The translations under genes were made by a program, and so were the position numbers. A DNA stretch of 64,000 nucleotides from Planctomycetota bacterium (lineage in GTDB: Bacteria > Planctomycetota > Phycisphaerae > UBA1845 > UTPLA1): positions 1 to 64,000 of the forward strand of contig QEVG01000009.1 of the NCBI GenBank assembly GCA_003576905.1, written 5' to 3'. The notes under the pieces are model-generated. The model was not told the origin of the DNA. It saw only the letters and a list, made by a program, of their open reading frames with translations, and searched no databases. Shown here in pieces: positions 44,649 through 54,000 of the stretch. The stretch's first letter is position 1, and each line of letters opens with the position of its first letter.

Positions 44649-45871
44649 TGAGCAGCACTGAGAGCAGGGTTCCGATCGTCGAGTGCGTCGCGCTCACCAA
44701 GGTCTTCCAGGACTTCTGGGGGCGGGACAAGGTCCTCGCCGTCGATCGCCTCGACATGGAGATTCAGCCGGGCGAAGTCTTCGGTCTGCTCGGGCCGAAC
44801 GGATCGGGCAAGTCGACGACGATCAAGATGCTGCTGGGGCTCTTGTACCCCACGAGTGGCGTAGCCCGTGTGTTCGGGCGTCCGCCGACGGACACGGCGG
44901 TCAAATCGCGCATCGGCTTCATGCCCGAAGAGAGCTACCTGTATCGGTATTTGAACGCCTACGAGACCCTCGACTATTACGGCCGGCTGTTCAAGCTGGA
45001 TCGGGTCGAACGGCGCCGGCGCACGGAACAGTTGATCGAAATGGTCGGGCTCAAGCGCGCCGGCAAGCGCTCGGTCGGTACCTATTCGAAGGGCATGGCC
45101 CGGCGCATCGGTCTCGCGCAGGCGCTGATCAATGACCCTGACTTGCTGATCCTTGACGAACCGACGACCGGTCTCGATCCGGTGGGCACGCGGCAGATCA
45201 AGGACGTCATCGAGACGCTCGGCCAGCGTGGAAAGACCATCCTGCTGTGCAGCCACCTCCTGGCGGACGTCGAAGACGTATGCGACCGGGTGGCGATCAT
45301 GTACGGCGGTCGCCGCCAGGCCCTGGGGGCGGTGGCGGAACTCCTGGAACGCCGCGACGTGACCGAGATTACGGTCCGAGACATCGACGACGCGGCGATT
45401 GAGAAAGTCCGCAAAGTTGTTCGGGAAGCCGGCAGCGAGGTGATCGATGTTCACCATCCGACCGACCGACTGGAGGCGCTGTTCCTGCGAGTGGTGACAC
45501 AGGCCCAGCGAGAAAAGCTTCAGACGAGCGGGGCGGAGAGCGGGCGCGGGGTATCGGAGTTTCTTGGCGGCAAGGGTGTTGAATCGGCGTCGTTGATCGA
45601 TTCACTGGTGCAGGCGGGTCAGCACGTCGTTGAAGCTCCCGCCGGCGCTCCGGAGGCGCCGCACGAAGCGCCGCGCGTTCAGGCCGATGTCGTTGAGAAG
45701 CTAAGAAAGGATGTGGCGGCGCCCGCGGTCGCGCAGCCGCGCACTGAACCGGTCGAAGCGCCGATCCCGCCTCGCAAGCCCGACAAGGCCGTCCTCGACC
45801 GCCTGCTCTCGGGCGGGGCCGCAGCCGGCGACGAATCGAAACCGGCCAGCCCGCCCAACACCGAGGGTTGA
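44648..45871 (+). CDS. ABC-2-type transporter ATPase with C-terminal extension
   Basis: Product of 407 residues. Residues 1-235 form the ATPase: Walker A GPNGSGKST, Q-loop FMPEES, signature YSKGMARRIGLAQAL, Walker B LLILDEPTTGLDP and H-loop LLCSHLL. Residues about 235-290 resemble the usual regulatory tail of ABC-2 ATPases. Residues about 290-407 form an extra Ala/Pro-rich segment (PAGAPEAPHEAPRVQADVV) likely to be disordered. It should power the permeases at 45890-47629 and 38456-39661. It is translationally coupled to the third SPFH gene. The substrate is unknown. Relatives export lipids, polysaccharides or drugs, or handle copper (NosF). Confidence 0.92.
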   Translation: MSSTESRVPIVECVALTKVFQDFWGRDKVLAVDRLDMEIQPGEVFGLLGPNGSGKSTTIKMLLGLLYPTSGVARVFGRPPTDTAVKSRIGFMPEESYLYRYLNAYETLDYYGRLFKLDRVERRRRTEQLIEMVGLKRAGKRSVGTYSKGMARRIGLAQALINDPDLLILDEPTTGLDPVGTRQIKDVIETLGQRGKTILLCSHLLADVEDVCDRVAIMYGGRRQALGAVAELLERRDVTEITVRDIDDAAIEKVRKVVREAGSEVIDVHHPTDRLEALFLRVVTQAQREKLQTSGAESGRGVSEFLGGKGVESASLIDSLVQAGQHVVEAPAGAPEAPHEAPRVQADVVEKLRKDVAAPAVAQPRTEPVEAPIPPRKPDKAVLDRLLSGGAAAGDESKPASPPNTEG

Positions 45872-45889
45872 TCCGCTCCCGCCGTAAAG

Positions 45890-47629
45890 ATGAACGAAAA
45901 CACCTTCTTCATGATCATGTTTGCCTTCGGGTCCGTCATGGGCCTGATCACGCTGGGCTACGTGATCCGGCAGGCGTTCAGTCGCCAGTCCGGGGAGGTC
46001 GGCGGGTGGGAGCTTCGCGGGGCGGGTCGCCGCATCGGGGCGGTCTTGCGTACGACGCTGGCGGAGGGGCTTCGGGCAAAGGTGGCCTCGGGCTTCGCCG
46101 CGCTTATTCTCATCAGCATTCCGGTCTTCTGGCTGACATCGGAAGGCGACGGGACAATCAAAGGGAAGGTGCAGATGTTCTTCACCTACTCCCTGGGATT
46201 CAGCCTGTTCCTTCTGGCGATCCTGACCGTGCTGTTTTCGTGCCGCAGTCTGTCGGTCGAGATTGCGAGCCGGCAAATTTACGGAATCGTCTCCAAGCCC
46301 ATCCCGCGATGGCAGATTGTCGTGGGCAAATGGCTCGGCGTCATCCTGCTCGATCTCGTCCTGATCATTCTTGCCGGCGTCATGACCTGGACCGGAACGC
46401 GCATGACCGTTTCGTCGTTCACGAAGGACCTCGAAAAGGAGCTCGTGACATACGGGAATCTGACTCCGGGACAGGCCGCGACGGCGGTCGCCGCGCTGGC
46501 CGAGGTCAGGGGCGTCGGCAGGAAGGGACTGGAAAGCCCCGTCGTCACGGCAATCTGCGAGATGCTTGGAAAGACGCGCGAGGAGGTCGGCGACATCCTC
46601 CTCCGGCTGCCGGAGGCGACGCGCGTGAATCTTCGTCGGTTCGATGAGCTGCGTCGCCAGGTGCTGGTCGCGCGAGCCATGATTCCCGTGGAAGTGCCGG
46701 ACTTCACGAAAGAGATTGAGGAGATTTACCAGTCGCTCAAGAACGACGAACGCCTCCCGACCGACTGGTCGGAAAAGCGAATTCGCGACTCGATAACGAG
46801 AGAACTGATGCTCTCGTATTGTTCGATCGGTTACGCCGAAGGCCGCACGTGGGAGATCAAGGGGCCGCCGCCGGAAGAGGGCAAGGACTGGGTGATGAGC
46901 CTTCGGTTCAAGATGCGCGCGCCGCGCCAGCCGATTGCGACGCAGGTCGGGGACATCACGCTTGAGACGGATCAACTGCTGTGCGAATGGGCCCTGGGCG
47001 ACCCGCGCAAGTCGAACTTCCTGCCCGCGCCGCCGGGGCAGTATCCCATCAACACGGCCAATGAGTTTGAGATTCCGCAGCAGGGAATCGAAAAGGACGG
47101 GACCATCCTCCTTTCGTTCATGAACGTGGATCCCCGTCGGATTGAGGCGATCTTCGACCTGCCGGGCGGGGCGCTTTCGGTGATGTATCGGATCGGACCT
47201 TGGGAGCTTGGCCTGGTGCAGGCGCTTCTTGCGGGGTTTATCCCCTTATGCTGCCTAGCGGCGTTCGGCGTCTGCGCATCGACGTTTCTGAGCTTCCCGG
47301 TCGGTTCGCTGATCGTGCTGACGCTGTTCGTCATTTCAAGTTCGATGGGATTCGTCGCCGAGGCGCTGGCCGTGGCTAAAGAATATGCGCCCCCGGAGCA
47401 TGACCGCGAGTTGGCGTGGGAGGTGCGGCGCCTGACGGTGGAGACGATGGACTGGGCGCTGTCGATCGGCGACCTGGACCCGATCAACCGGCTGATGGAG
47501 GGGCATGCGGTCGGCTGGCCGGCGCTGTGGCGCGCGACGTGGAAGTACGTGCTGATCAAGAGTTCGCTGGTAATGATCCTCGCGGTGATGATTTTCCGCC
47601 GAAGAGAGCTGGCGGCGGTGATCGTGTGA
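45890..47629 (+). CDS. ABC-2-type permease with large extracytoplasmic domain
   Basis: Product of 579 residues, eighteen bases after the ATPase gene. Topology is an N-terminal helix (FFMIMFAFGSVMGLITLGYVI), then a second segment starting RRIGAVLRTTLAEGLRAKVASG, which looks like the true ABC-2 start. Next come helices and the coupling loop SVEIASRQIYGIVSKPIPRWQIVVGKWLGV. An insertion of about 250 residues (170-430) is probably extracytoplasmic, and the last four helices end in a Lys/Arg-rich tail. It ends immediately before the stop of the convergent small gene at 47630. The permease is larger than its divergent relative (401 residues), which suggests that they form an unequal pair. Confidence 0.86.
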   Translation: MNENTFFMIMFAFGSVMGLITLGYVIRQAFSRQSGEVGGWELRGAGRRIGAVLRTTLAEGLRAKVASGFAALILISIPVFWLTSEGDGTIKGKVQMFFTYSLGFSLFLLAILTVLFSCRSLSVEIASRQIYGIVSKPIPRWQIVVGKWLGVILLDLVLIILAGVMTWTGTRMTVSSFTKDLEKELVTYGNLTPGQAATAVAALAEVRGVGRKGLESPVVTAICEMLGKTREEVGDILLRLPEATRVNLRRFDELRRQVLVARAMIPVEVPDFTKEIEEIYQSLKNDERLPTDWSEKRIRDSITRELMLSYCSIGYAEGRTWEIKGPPPEEGKDWVMSLRFKMRAPRQPIATQVGDITLETDQLLCEWALGDPRKSNFLPAPPGQYPINTANEFEIPQQGIEKDGTILLSFMNVDPRRIEAIFDLPGGALSVMYRIGPWELGLVQALLAGFIPLCCLAAFGVCASTFLSFPVGSLIVLTLFVISSSMGFVAEALAVAKEYAPPEHDRELAWEVRRLTVETMDWALSIGDLDPINRLMEGHAVGWPALWRATWKYVLIKSSLVMILAVMIFRRRELAAVIV

Positions 47630-47968
47630 TCATTCCGCGTCGCGCGGGCCCTGGTCGGCAAGCGTCCGTTCCTCGATGACGTCCCAGCCGCTGGCGATGG
47701 CATGGTCGAGAACGGCTTCGGCGAGGACGAGGCTGTCGATTCGGGCGGCGACACCGCCGAACTTTACGTTCGGAGACGAGAGCACTTTCATCAGGCCGCG
47801 ACCGATATCGACGATGTCATACCGGGGCTGCGGATAGTCGCGCATGGCCACTTCGAGTTGCTCGGCCTGAACGCTGCCGGGAGCTGTCAGCCAGTTGAAA
47901 GCCAGCTCCGTATCGGGCGTTTTCCACTGTCTCTGGTTGGACTTCTCGTCCTTCTTGCCCTGGGCCAT
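47630..47968 (-). CDS. Small conserved-looking protein of unknown function
   Basis: Product of 112 residues on the minus strand. It has a strong Shine-Dalgarno (GGGAGGATT, four bases from the ATG) and a good promoter at 48036-48065, so it is very likely expressed. The N-terminus is basic (KKDEKSNQRQWKTPD). The rest is a compact alpha/beta-like sequence (PRYDIVDIGRGLMKVLSSPNV...VLAEAVLDHAIASGWDVIEER) without a signal peptide or membrane helix. No family recognised. Its stop touches the stop of the ABC permease. Confidence 0.75.
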   Translation of the reverse strand: MAQGKKDEKSNQRQWKTPDTELAFNWLTAPGSVQAEQLEVAMRDYPQPRYDIVDIGRGLMKVLSSPNVKFGGVAARIDSLVLAEAVLDHAIASGWDVIEERTLADQGPRDAE

Positions 47969-48703
47969 GGTTAATCCTCCCCCGCCCGCATGACAAGCCC
48001 GTATGTTTCTGTCGCGTCCTCACGGGCTTTGTCCGATTCTAGGTAGGGGCCGCGCAGAATATCAACTTTCAGCCGTCAAAGTAGACAGTTCGTTACCGGA
48101 AACGTTGGGGCTCCAGACTTTAGCGACGAGGCTCGCCTCGCCGGGCCCTGCCCCTGGCGACTTTGAATCTGAGATTTGCGCGCGCTTATGGGCTGCCGCC
48201 GGCATTCCCCACGGCGGGAGTGGATTGCTTCGGGAGTCCAAGGGTGTCGCTCCCCGGATGACGGGCGGCAATCGCGGCAACGGTGAATGCAACACGGAAA
48301 GATCGAACCGTGTCGAAAAAATGACACTGTCGCCTGACCCGGCCCTGTAAACCTGTGTGTAGCAAGTCGATCCGATGTCTTGTCGCCGGGCGGTTGCTCC
48401 GGCGTCGATCAGCGATCCAACGATCGGCAACTTCGGGTTCGCGGCCAGCGCCGCCCAACCGGCGGATTCGCCCGGGCAGTTCAAAGCCGGAGTATTCTGA
48501 GAGAAACGGACGGAATCCGCCATAATGTGCGGAGTTGGAACGGGATTTCAGCCTCCCCTGGGGCTGTGCAACGGAAAGGGGTTGCGGCGCGCGGCGGCAT
48601 GGGATTTGCTAGGAGATCCCATGCCGGCGGGACGGCCTGCCAGGGAAAAGGGGAGTCCGCCGACGGAGGTTGTGCAACGCCATCCCGGTGCGGGAGCAGA
48701 CTC
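47969..48703. other. Long intergenic region with inverted repeat
   Basis: 735 bases between divergent genes. The left part holds the promoter of the small gene. The right part holds an inverted repeat in which CGGCATGGGAT (48595-48605) pairs with ATCCCATGCCG (48616-48626), 11 perfect pairs around a 10-base loop, about 80 bases before the CBS gene. TGTGCAACG occurs at 48566 and 48672. Open frames here are GC-rich shadows without recognisable products. Confidence 0.5.
48036..48065 (-). promoter_or_regulatory. Sigma70-like promoter of the small 112-residue protein gene
   Basis: On the minus strand TTGATA (48065-48060) and TAGAAT (48041-48036) are spaced by 18 bases. The predicted start is near 48029, about 60 bases before the ATG at 47968. 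Confidence 0.55.
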
Positions 48704-49555
48704 ATGAAAATTGGCGCGATCGCGACCCATAATGTTCATTTCGTCCGGCCCGGCGATTCCTTCGATCGAGCAATCACGCTCATGGAGGAGCACGGGTTTC
48801 ACCACCTCCCGGTCGTTGAGGACGGCTGCGTCGTGGGGATGGTGTCGGACCGCGATCTGCTGCTGGCGGTGGGGTGGAAGATGGAGTACCAGCGGCGCAT
48901 CGACGGGCACCGCAACGAGGTCGCCGGGCCGCGCTGCGTGGGACAGGTCATGTCGCATCCGGTCGTGACCGTGTCACCGGAGGACAGCGTCCATCACGCC
49001 GCGGAAGTGATGATGGAGCGCTCGATCAGCGCGCTGCCGATTCTGTCGGGGCAGCGGCTGGTCGGAATCGTGACCAAGATCGGGTTGCTGCGGCTGCTGT
49101 GTGAGATGTATCCTCGCCCGCAAGGGGTGGACATGCTCAGTGAGCCCGTGTCCGCCCACATGCGAGCCAGCGTGCTCACGGTCGGGCCGAAGGACCCGCT
49201 GCATACCGCGGCGCGAATCATGCACGATCGGCATGTCCGACACCTGCCCGTCGCGACCCTGGGAATGCTCGTGGGAATCATCTCCGACCGGGACGTGCGC
49301 CGGGCGTGCGGGCGCGAGATCATCGAGGACGAACAGGCCGAGGCGCAGGGAAGGATGTACGCGACCGCGGCGCGGGTGATGGACGTGATGACGCATCGCG
49401 TGTACACGGCCGAGCCGACTGAATCGCTGCACGAGGCGGCGCGGCGCATGCTGGCCCAGAACGTAGGCGCGCTGCCTGTCTGCACCGGCGAGCAACTGGT
49501 CGGCATCATCACGCACACGGACATCCTGCGGCTGATTGCCAAGTCTCCGCTCTGA
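48704..49555 (+). CDS. Protein with four CBS motifs (two Bateman modules)
   Basis: Product of 283 residues, all CBS motifs and no other domain. The motifs are near residues 5-60 (RPGDSFDRAITLMEEHGFHHLPVVEDGCVVGMVSDRDLL), 85-135 (VSPEDSVHHAAEVMMERSISALPILSGQRLVGIVTK), 160-210 (VGPKDPLHTAARIMHDRHVRHLPVATLGMLVGIISDRDV) and 230-280 (AEPTESLHEAARRMLAQNVGALPVCTGEQLVGIITHTDIL). Bateman modules bind adenine nucleotides and act as energy or nucleotide sensors. This one has no catalytic partner and may regulate another protein. The ATG at 48704 follows GGGAG. It has a long untranslated region upstream with an inverted repeat. Confidence 0.92.
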   Translation: MKIGAIATHNVHFVRPGDSFDRAITLMEEHGFHHLPVVEDGCVVGMVSDRDLLLAVGWKMEYQRRIDGHRNEVAGPRCVGQVMSHPVVTVSPEDSVHHAAEVMMERSISALPILSGQRLVGIVTKIGLLRLLCEMYPRPQGVDMLSEPVSAHMRASVLTVGPKDPLHTAARIMHDRHVRHLPVATLGMLVGIISDRDVRRACGREIIEDEQAEAQGRMYATAARVMDVMTHRVYTAEPTESLHEAARRMLAQNVGALPVCTGEQLVGIITHTDILRLIAKSPL

Positions 49556-49631
49556 GCCGCGGTAATCGGCACTCATCCTTTCGCGCGGCTGTGCGGTCTG
49601 CAACGAAAAACATGGCAATGAACCTCGTGGA

Positions 49632-50423
49632 TCACGCGGTGCGGATCGCCCCCTCGAGGTAGGTGACGCATCGGCCGCCGATCTGGACGCGGTCGCCGGC
49701 GAGGCGGCAGAACAGTTCGCCCCCGCGCGGCGAGACCTGTCGCGCGTGCAATTCGCTTTTTCCGAGTCGGTTCGCCCAGTAAGGAATCAGCGTGCAGTGC
49801 GCCGAGCCGGTGACCGGGTCTTCCGGCACGCCGGCCCTCGGAGCAAAAAAGCGCGACACGAAGTCGCAGTGGGCGCCGGGCGCGGTCACGATGAGGGCGA
49901 ATGCATCGAGTTTTTCGATCGCCGCCATGTCGGGGATAAGTTCGCGGACGTCTTCTTCCCTTTCGAAGACTGCCATGAGGTCGCGGGCGGACCAGACTTC
50001 CGACGGCGTTCGCCCGAGCGCCGCAGATACGTCCGCAATTGAATCCGTGCGGCGGCCCGGGCGCGCAGGAAAGTCCAGCACGAGGCGGTCCCCTTCGGCG
50101 CGTACGGCCAGCAGCCCGCTGCGCGACATGAATCGAACCGAATCCGGCTTGTAACCCAGGTGGCGCTTCAGCGTATGCGCGGCGGCGAGCGTGGCATGCC
50201 CGCACAGGTCCATTTCAAGTGTCGGGGTAAACCATCGAAGGTGATAATCCGCTTCGGGTCCCTTGTGCGGGATAAAGAAGGCTGTCTCGGCGAGGTTGTT
50301 CTCCATCGCGATCGCCTGAAGCGTTTCGTCGGGCAGCCAGTCTTCGAGCGGGACAACAGCGGCGGGGTTTCCGCCGAAAAGCCGAGAAGTGAATGCATCT
50401 ACCTGGTAGAGTTTCAAATCCAC
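49632..50423 (-). CDS. PhzF-family protein (phenazine-biosynthesis-like isomerase/epimerase fold)
   Basis: Product of 263 residues. The GTG at 50423 is chosen because the family begins here (LKLYQVDAFTSRLFGGNPAAVVPL) and GGAG lies seven bases upstream. Further signatures are MENNLAETAF with the catalytic Glu, LRWFTPTLEMDLCGHATLAAAH, and PVTGSAHCTLIPYWANRLGK. PhzF-like proteins are diaminopimelate-epimerase-fold isomerases. Most members, including this isolated gene, have no known substrate. Nothing here suggests phenazine synthesis. It is convergent with the CBS gene. Confidence 0.92.
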   Translation of the reverse strand: MDLKLYQVDAFTSRLFGGNPAAVVPLEDWLPDETLQAIAMENNLAETAFFIPHKGPEADYHLRWFTPTLEMDLCGHATLAAAHTLKRHLGYKPDSVRFMSRSGLLAVRAEGDRLVLDFPARPGRRTDSIADVSAALGRTPSEVWSARDLMAVFEREEDVRELIPDMAAIEKLDAFALIVTAPGAHCDFVSRFFAPRAGVPEDPVTGSAHCTLIPYWANRLGKSELHARQVSPRGGELFCRLAGDRVQIGGRCVTYLEGAIRTA

Positions 50424-50639
50424 GGGTGACTCCGAGTTCGAAAATGAATTACGGGCGCACCGGCGATTGTAGAGTCCGCCGCCTTTCGAGGTTGTGGGGC
50501 CGCAGGGGAAAAGGAGCCGTGAGGAATCATCTCGACCGGCCAAATCGAAGGCGTTTCCCGGATGCACGACATGAGCGAATGCGCTGTAACATGCGAAGAG
50601 CAATGGGATTAGTTGCAGATATCAGACTTGTGCTCGGCC

Positions 50640-50672
50640 TTGACTGGCCGAGTGGATAATGGATAATATAAT
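50640..50672 (+). promoter_or_regulatory. AT-rich promoter upstream of the giant repeat protein
   Basis: TTGACT at 50640-50645 and GATAAT at 50662-50667 are spaced by 16 bases, with a perfect TATAAT overlapping at 50667-50672. The region is much AT-richer than its surroundings. It would give a leader of about 360 bases. Confidence 0.52.
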
Positions 50673-50709
50673 CCAATAGTCCGCAGATTCATTTCTTCAT
50701 CTGTCAGTC

Positions 50710-50731
50710 GCCTCCGCATTCATGCGGAGGC
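50710..50731. repeat. Perfect palindrome in the leader
   Basis: GCCTCCGCAT and ATGCGGAGGC, 10 pairs around a two-base centre, without a T-run. It lies 40-60 bases downstream of the promoter and could be an operator, an RNA hairpin or a weak attenuator. Confidence 0.7.
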
Positions 50732-51035
50732 ATGTGCATTTCGATGACACGCCGGTGAGAGGGTTGGGGACAGTCTATGTCCTCGCAATGTCACCTCGCC
50801 GGGCAGGCGTCCGGGCCCCTCAAGTACTCTGCAAGGATTTCCGCCAGTGCCGGTGAGGCTGCGCGCGATCCCCTTCGTCGCGACGTCGGGAAAGCTTCGC
50901 CGTCGCGTGCTGTTCGCCGCGTGATCCACCCGGCACGCGGACCGCCGTTTGCTTCTGCGGGCGTCCCTTTTTTTTTCGGTCTGCGCCCTGCTGAAGGTTT
51001 GCAATTGCGGTCTCGCGGCCGCAGGAGTGAAGGAC

Positions 51036-54000
51036 ATGCACAGAAACAGAAAAACACCGCGACGGCTGATCGTGCCGGTGCAACGGGCGTGTACAGTTCT
51101 GATCGCCATGACGGGCTTGATCGGAGTGGGTACGCCCGCTGAAGCTGTGACCATCATCTCTCAATCAGCCAACACACAGGTTTTCCTCAACGACAATTAC
51201 ACCACGATCGAGTTTGAGAATCCGCTCAGTGGATCGGAGACGGTCCACGGTTATCGCGTTCTTGAGTGGCGAGACGCCGACTACCAGTCCCCCGCGTGGT
51301 ATGACGACTGGACCGTCAGTCATCCGGGGTCGATTGACGGCAACGTCAACGAGATCTGGATGCGTCAGAACGGGCATGCCATCTGGACGTCGACCACGGT
51401 TATCAGCGACGCCGTCTCGATTCACCTCCACGGCGATGGAAACGACGGTATCGCACAGGTCATGGTCGATGGGTCGGAAGTCGCGCGGCTCGACATGGGT
51501 TCCAATCCGCCTCAGAACGCCGTCGTACTGGTCACACGTCTTGCGTCCAGCACGCACACGATACGAGTCAGCGATCTGGGAATGGGCACGATGGGCACCG
51601 ATGTCGCGACGCTCGGGGTCTGCACGCTGCGGTCCGGCGCCGTCTACAAGTGGCATCAGCCGCCGCAGCCTGGCACGCCGTCGAACGTGTACTTCGGCTG
51701 GAACGAACCCTCCATTCTCTATTTCGGGCCGATCGTCGCGGACGACTGGGTCTGCATCGGCAATCAGCCGGTGACGACGATTCGGTGGTGGGGATCGCAC
51801 TTGGGCTGGAGGGAGCCGGCGCCTCCGCCGCAGCTTCCCGACTTTTTCTGGCTGACCATCTGGACTGACGTGCCTGGAGGCGCGGCGGGCGAGCCGTTCA
51901 GTCATCCCGGAGTCGTGCTTTGGCAGTATCAGACCGGGCGGATCGATCCGGTCCTGGCGGGGTGGGACTACGACCCGCGGACAGCGCAGTTCGAGTCCTG
52001 CTTTGAGTACCGCGTAGACTTGCCTCCCGACAAGTACTTCTGCCAGAATCCGGCGACGAACCAGATTCTCTGGCTGAGCGTCGCGGCGGCGTATGTGGAT
52101 GTCCCACAGATCGAGTATCCGTGGGGTTGGAAGACGCGGCCGCGTGATCCGACCTCGCCCGCGCCGGACGACGCGGTGCGTGTGTTCGAACCGGTAGCCC
52201 CGCAAGTCGGCATGCAATACGTCGCCGGCGATCCGATCTGGTGGCCGGTCGAGACGGAGTCGTGGGACACGGCATTTGAGCTTTACTCGGGCCCGGTGGA
52301 CAAATGGGTTCAGCCTCCGGACCTGACGGGGCTGGGGATTGATGTCAATTGTACGGCACCTATGATGTTCCCTCCGCCGCCGGTTCTCCTTGCCGATGAC
52401 TTCAAGTGCATTCAGCCTGGCGTCGTTACGCGGGTCAGCGTCTGGGGCTCGTGGCGAAACGACTACCTGCCCTTCGGCGGGGATCCCCTGGCCGTTCAGT
52501 TCACGCTAAGCATTCACGCGGACGTTCCGGCGGGCCAGCAGGAGCCGTGGAGCATGCCAGGGAACCTGCTCTGGATGCGGGAGTTCGGGCCCGGCTCGTA
52601 CGGCGTATTCCCCGTGCCGCTTAATGAGCCGGAAGGCTGGTTCAATCCGCCGAGTGAGTTCGTGCCGGTGGGGGATTTTACCTGCTGGCGCTACGACTTT
52701 GTCATCCCGCCGATGGAGGCTTTCCACCAGGAAGGCAGCCCTGCCCAGCCGATTACGTACTGGCTGGACGTGCAGGCGCGGCCGCTGGATCCGCAGGCCT
52801 TCTTCGGCTGGAAGACATCGCAGTGTCACTGGAACGACGATGCCGCATGGGTCAACGGCATTGAGCCGTATTTCGGTATCTGGAACGAGCTGCGTTATCC
52901 CCCGCCGCATCCGTTGCACCCCGAGTCGATCGATCTGGCCTTCATGATCGGGAGCGACCCGGTGATGCCGCAGCCGCCCGAGCTCAAATGGTCTCAGCCA
53001 CCGACGCCGTGGACGACGGAGAACGGCTTCAACGGCTGGAACGAGTTGAGCTGGTTCGGCGGGCCGCAGATCGTCGCCGACGACTGGGTCTGCACGACGG
53101 ATCAGCCGGTCACGGATGTTCACTGGTGGGGTTCGTTCCTTGGCTGGGATCAGCCGTATGCACCGCCCGATATGCCGGTTCAGTTCCATATTGCGGTGTG
53201 GACCGATGTTCCGGCGGATCCGGGAGGTGGAACACCGTGGAGTCACCCCGGCACGGTGATCTGGGAGAACTACTGCGATACGTTTACGGCGGAGTTTGTC
53301 GGCTGGGATTTCGACCCGCGCAACCCGCTCGCATGTCCCGAGGCATGCTACAAGTTCGAGCAGTTGCTTCCGGACGAGGGCTGGTTCTACCAGCGTGGAC
53401 CGTACAACATCTACTGGATCAGCATTGCCGCGATCTATCCGCCGGGCATGATTGTCGAACATCCCTGGGGCTGGAAGAGCACCCCGAGGCTCGACGCGCA
53501 ATCGCCCGATGATGCGGTTCGAATCTTCGATCCGGTGGTACCGGGGATCGAAATCACTTATCAGGCCGGCGAGCCCATCTGGTGGCCGACGTTCGATCAG
53601 TCGTGGGACATGGCATTTGCCCTGACGACGATTGAGCAGATCGAGCCGGACGCCGATCTTGGCGACGCTCCGGACAGCTCGAACAACTCCGGCGCGGCCA
53701 TGACGGCCTATCCGGCCGGCGGCCCGCCGGGCGTCATCGCACACTATCCGACGGTACATCTTGCGGGATCGCCGCCCTTCGGGCCGATTCATCGGCAGCC
53801 GCGAAACATGGCCTATCTGGGCACATGGGTGACGCTCGAGCAGGAAGCCGACATCGGACTGGATGAGGATTTCGTCAACAACATCGACCCGCCGTCCGAC
53901 CAGCCCGACATGGACTTCTCCGACGACGCGGTTGTGCTGCCGCTCTCACTTCCGCACTGCATGCCGACAACCTTCCAGTACACGATTACCGTTGTGAGCC

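Larger units (their letters stand above)
50424..51035. other. Intergenic region: promoter and long leader of the giant secreted protein
   Basis: 612 bases. It contains an AT-rich promoter region around 50640-50672 and a 10-pair palindrome at 50710-50731 (GCCTCCGCAT, TC, ATGCGGAGGC). The remaining leader of about 300 bases has no obvious gene. There is a T-run near 50970 without a preceding strong hairpin. Confidence 0.5.

Noticed and set aside
48062-48523. Minus-strand frame of 153 codons in the gap before the CBS gene
   Set aside because: No ribosome site, no recognisable family, and it lies within the promoter region of the divergent small gene.
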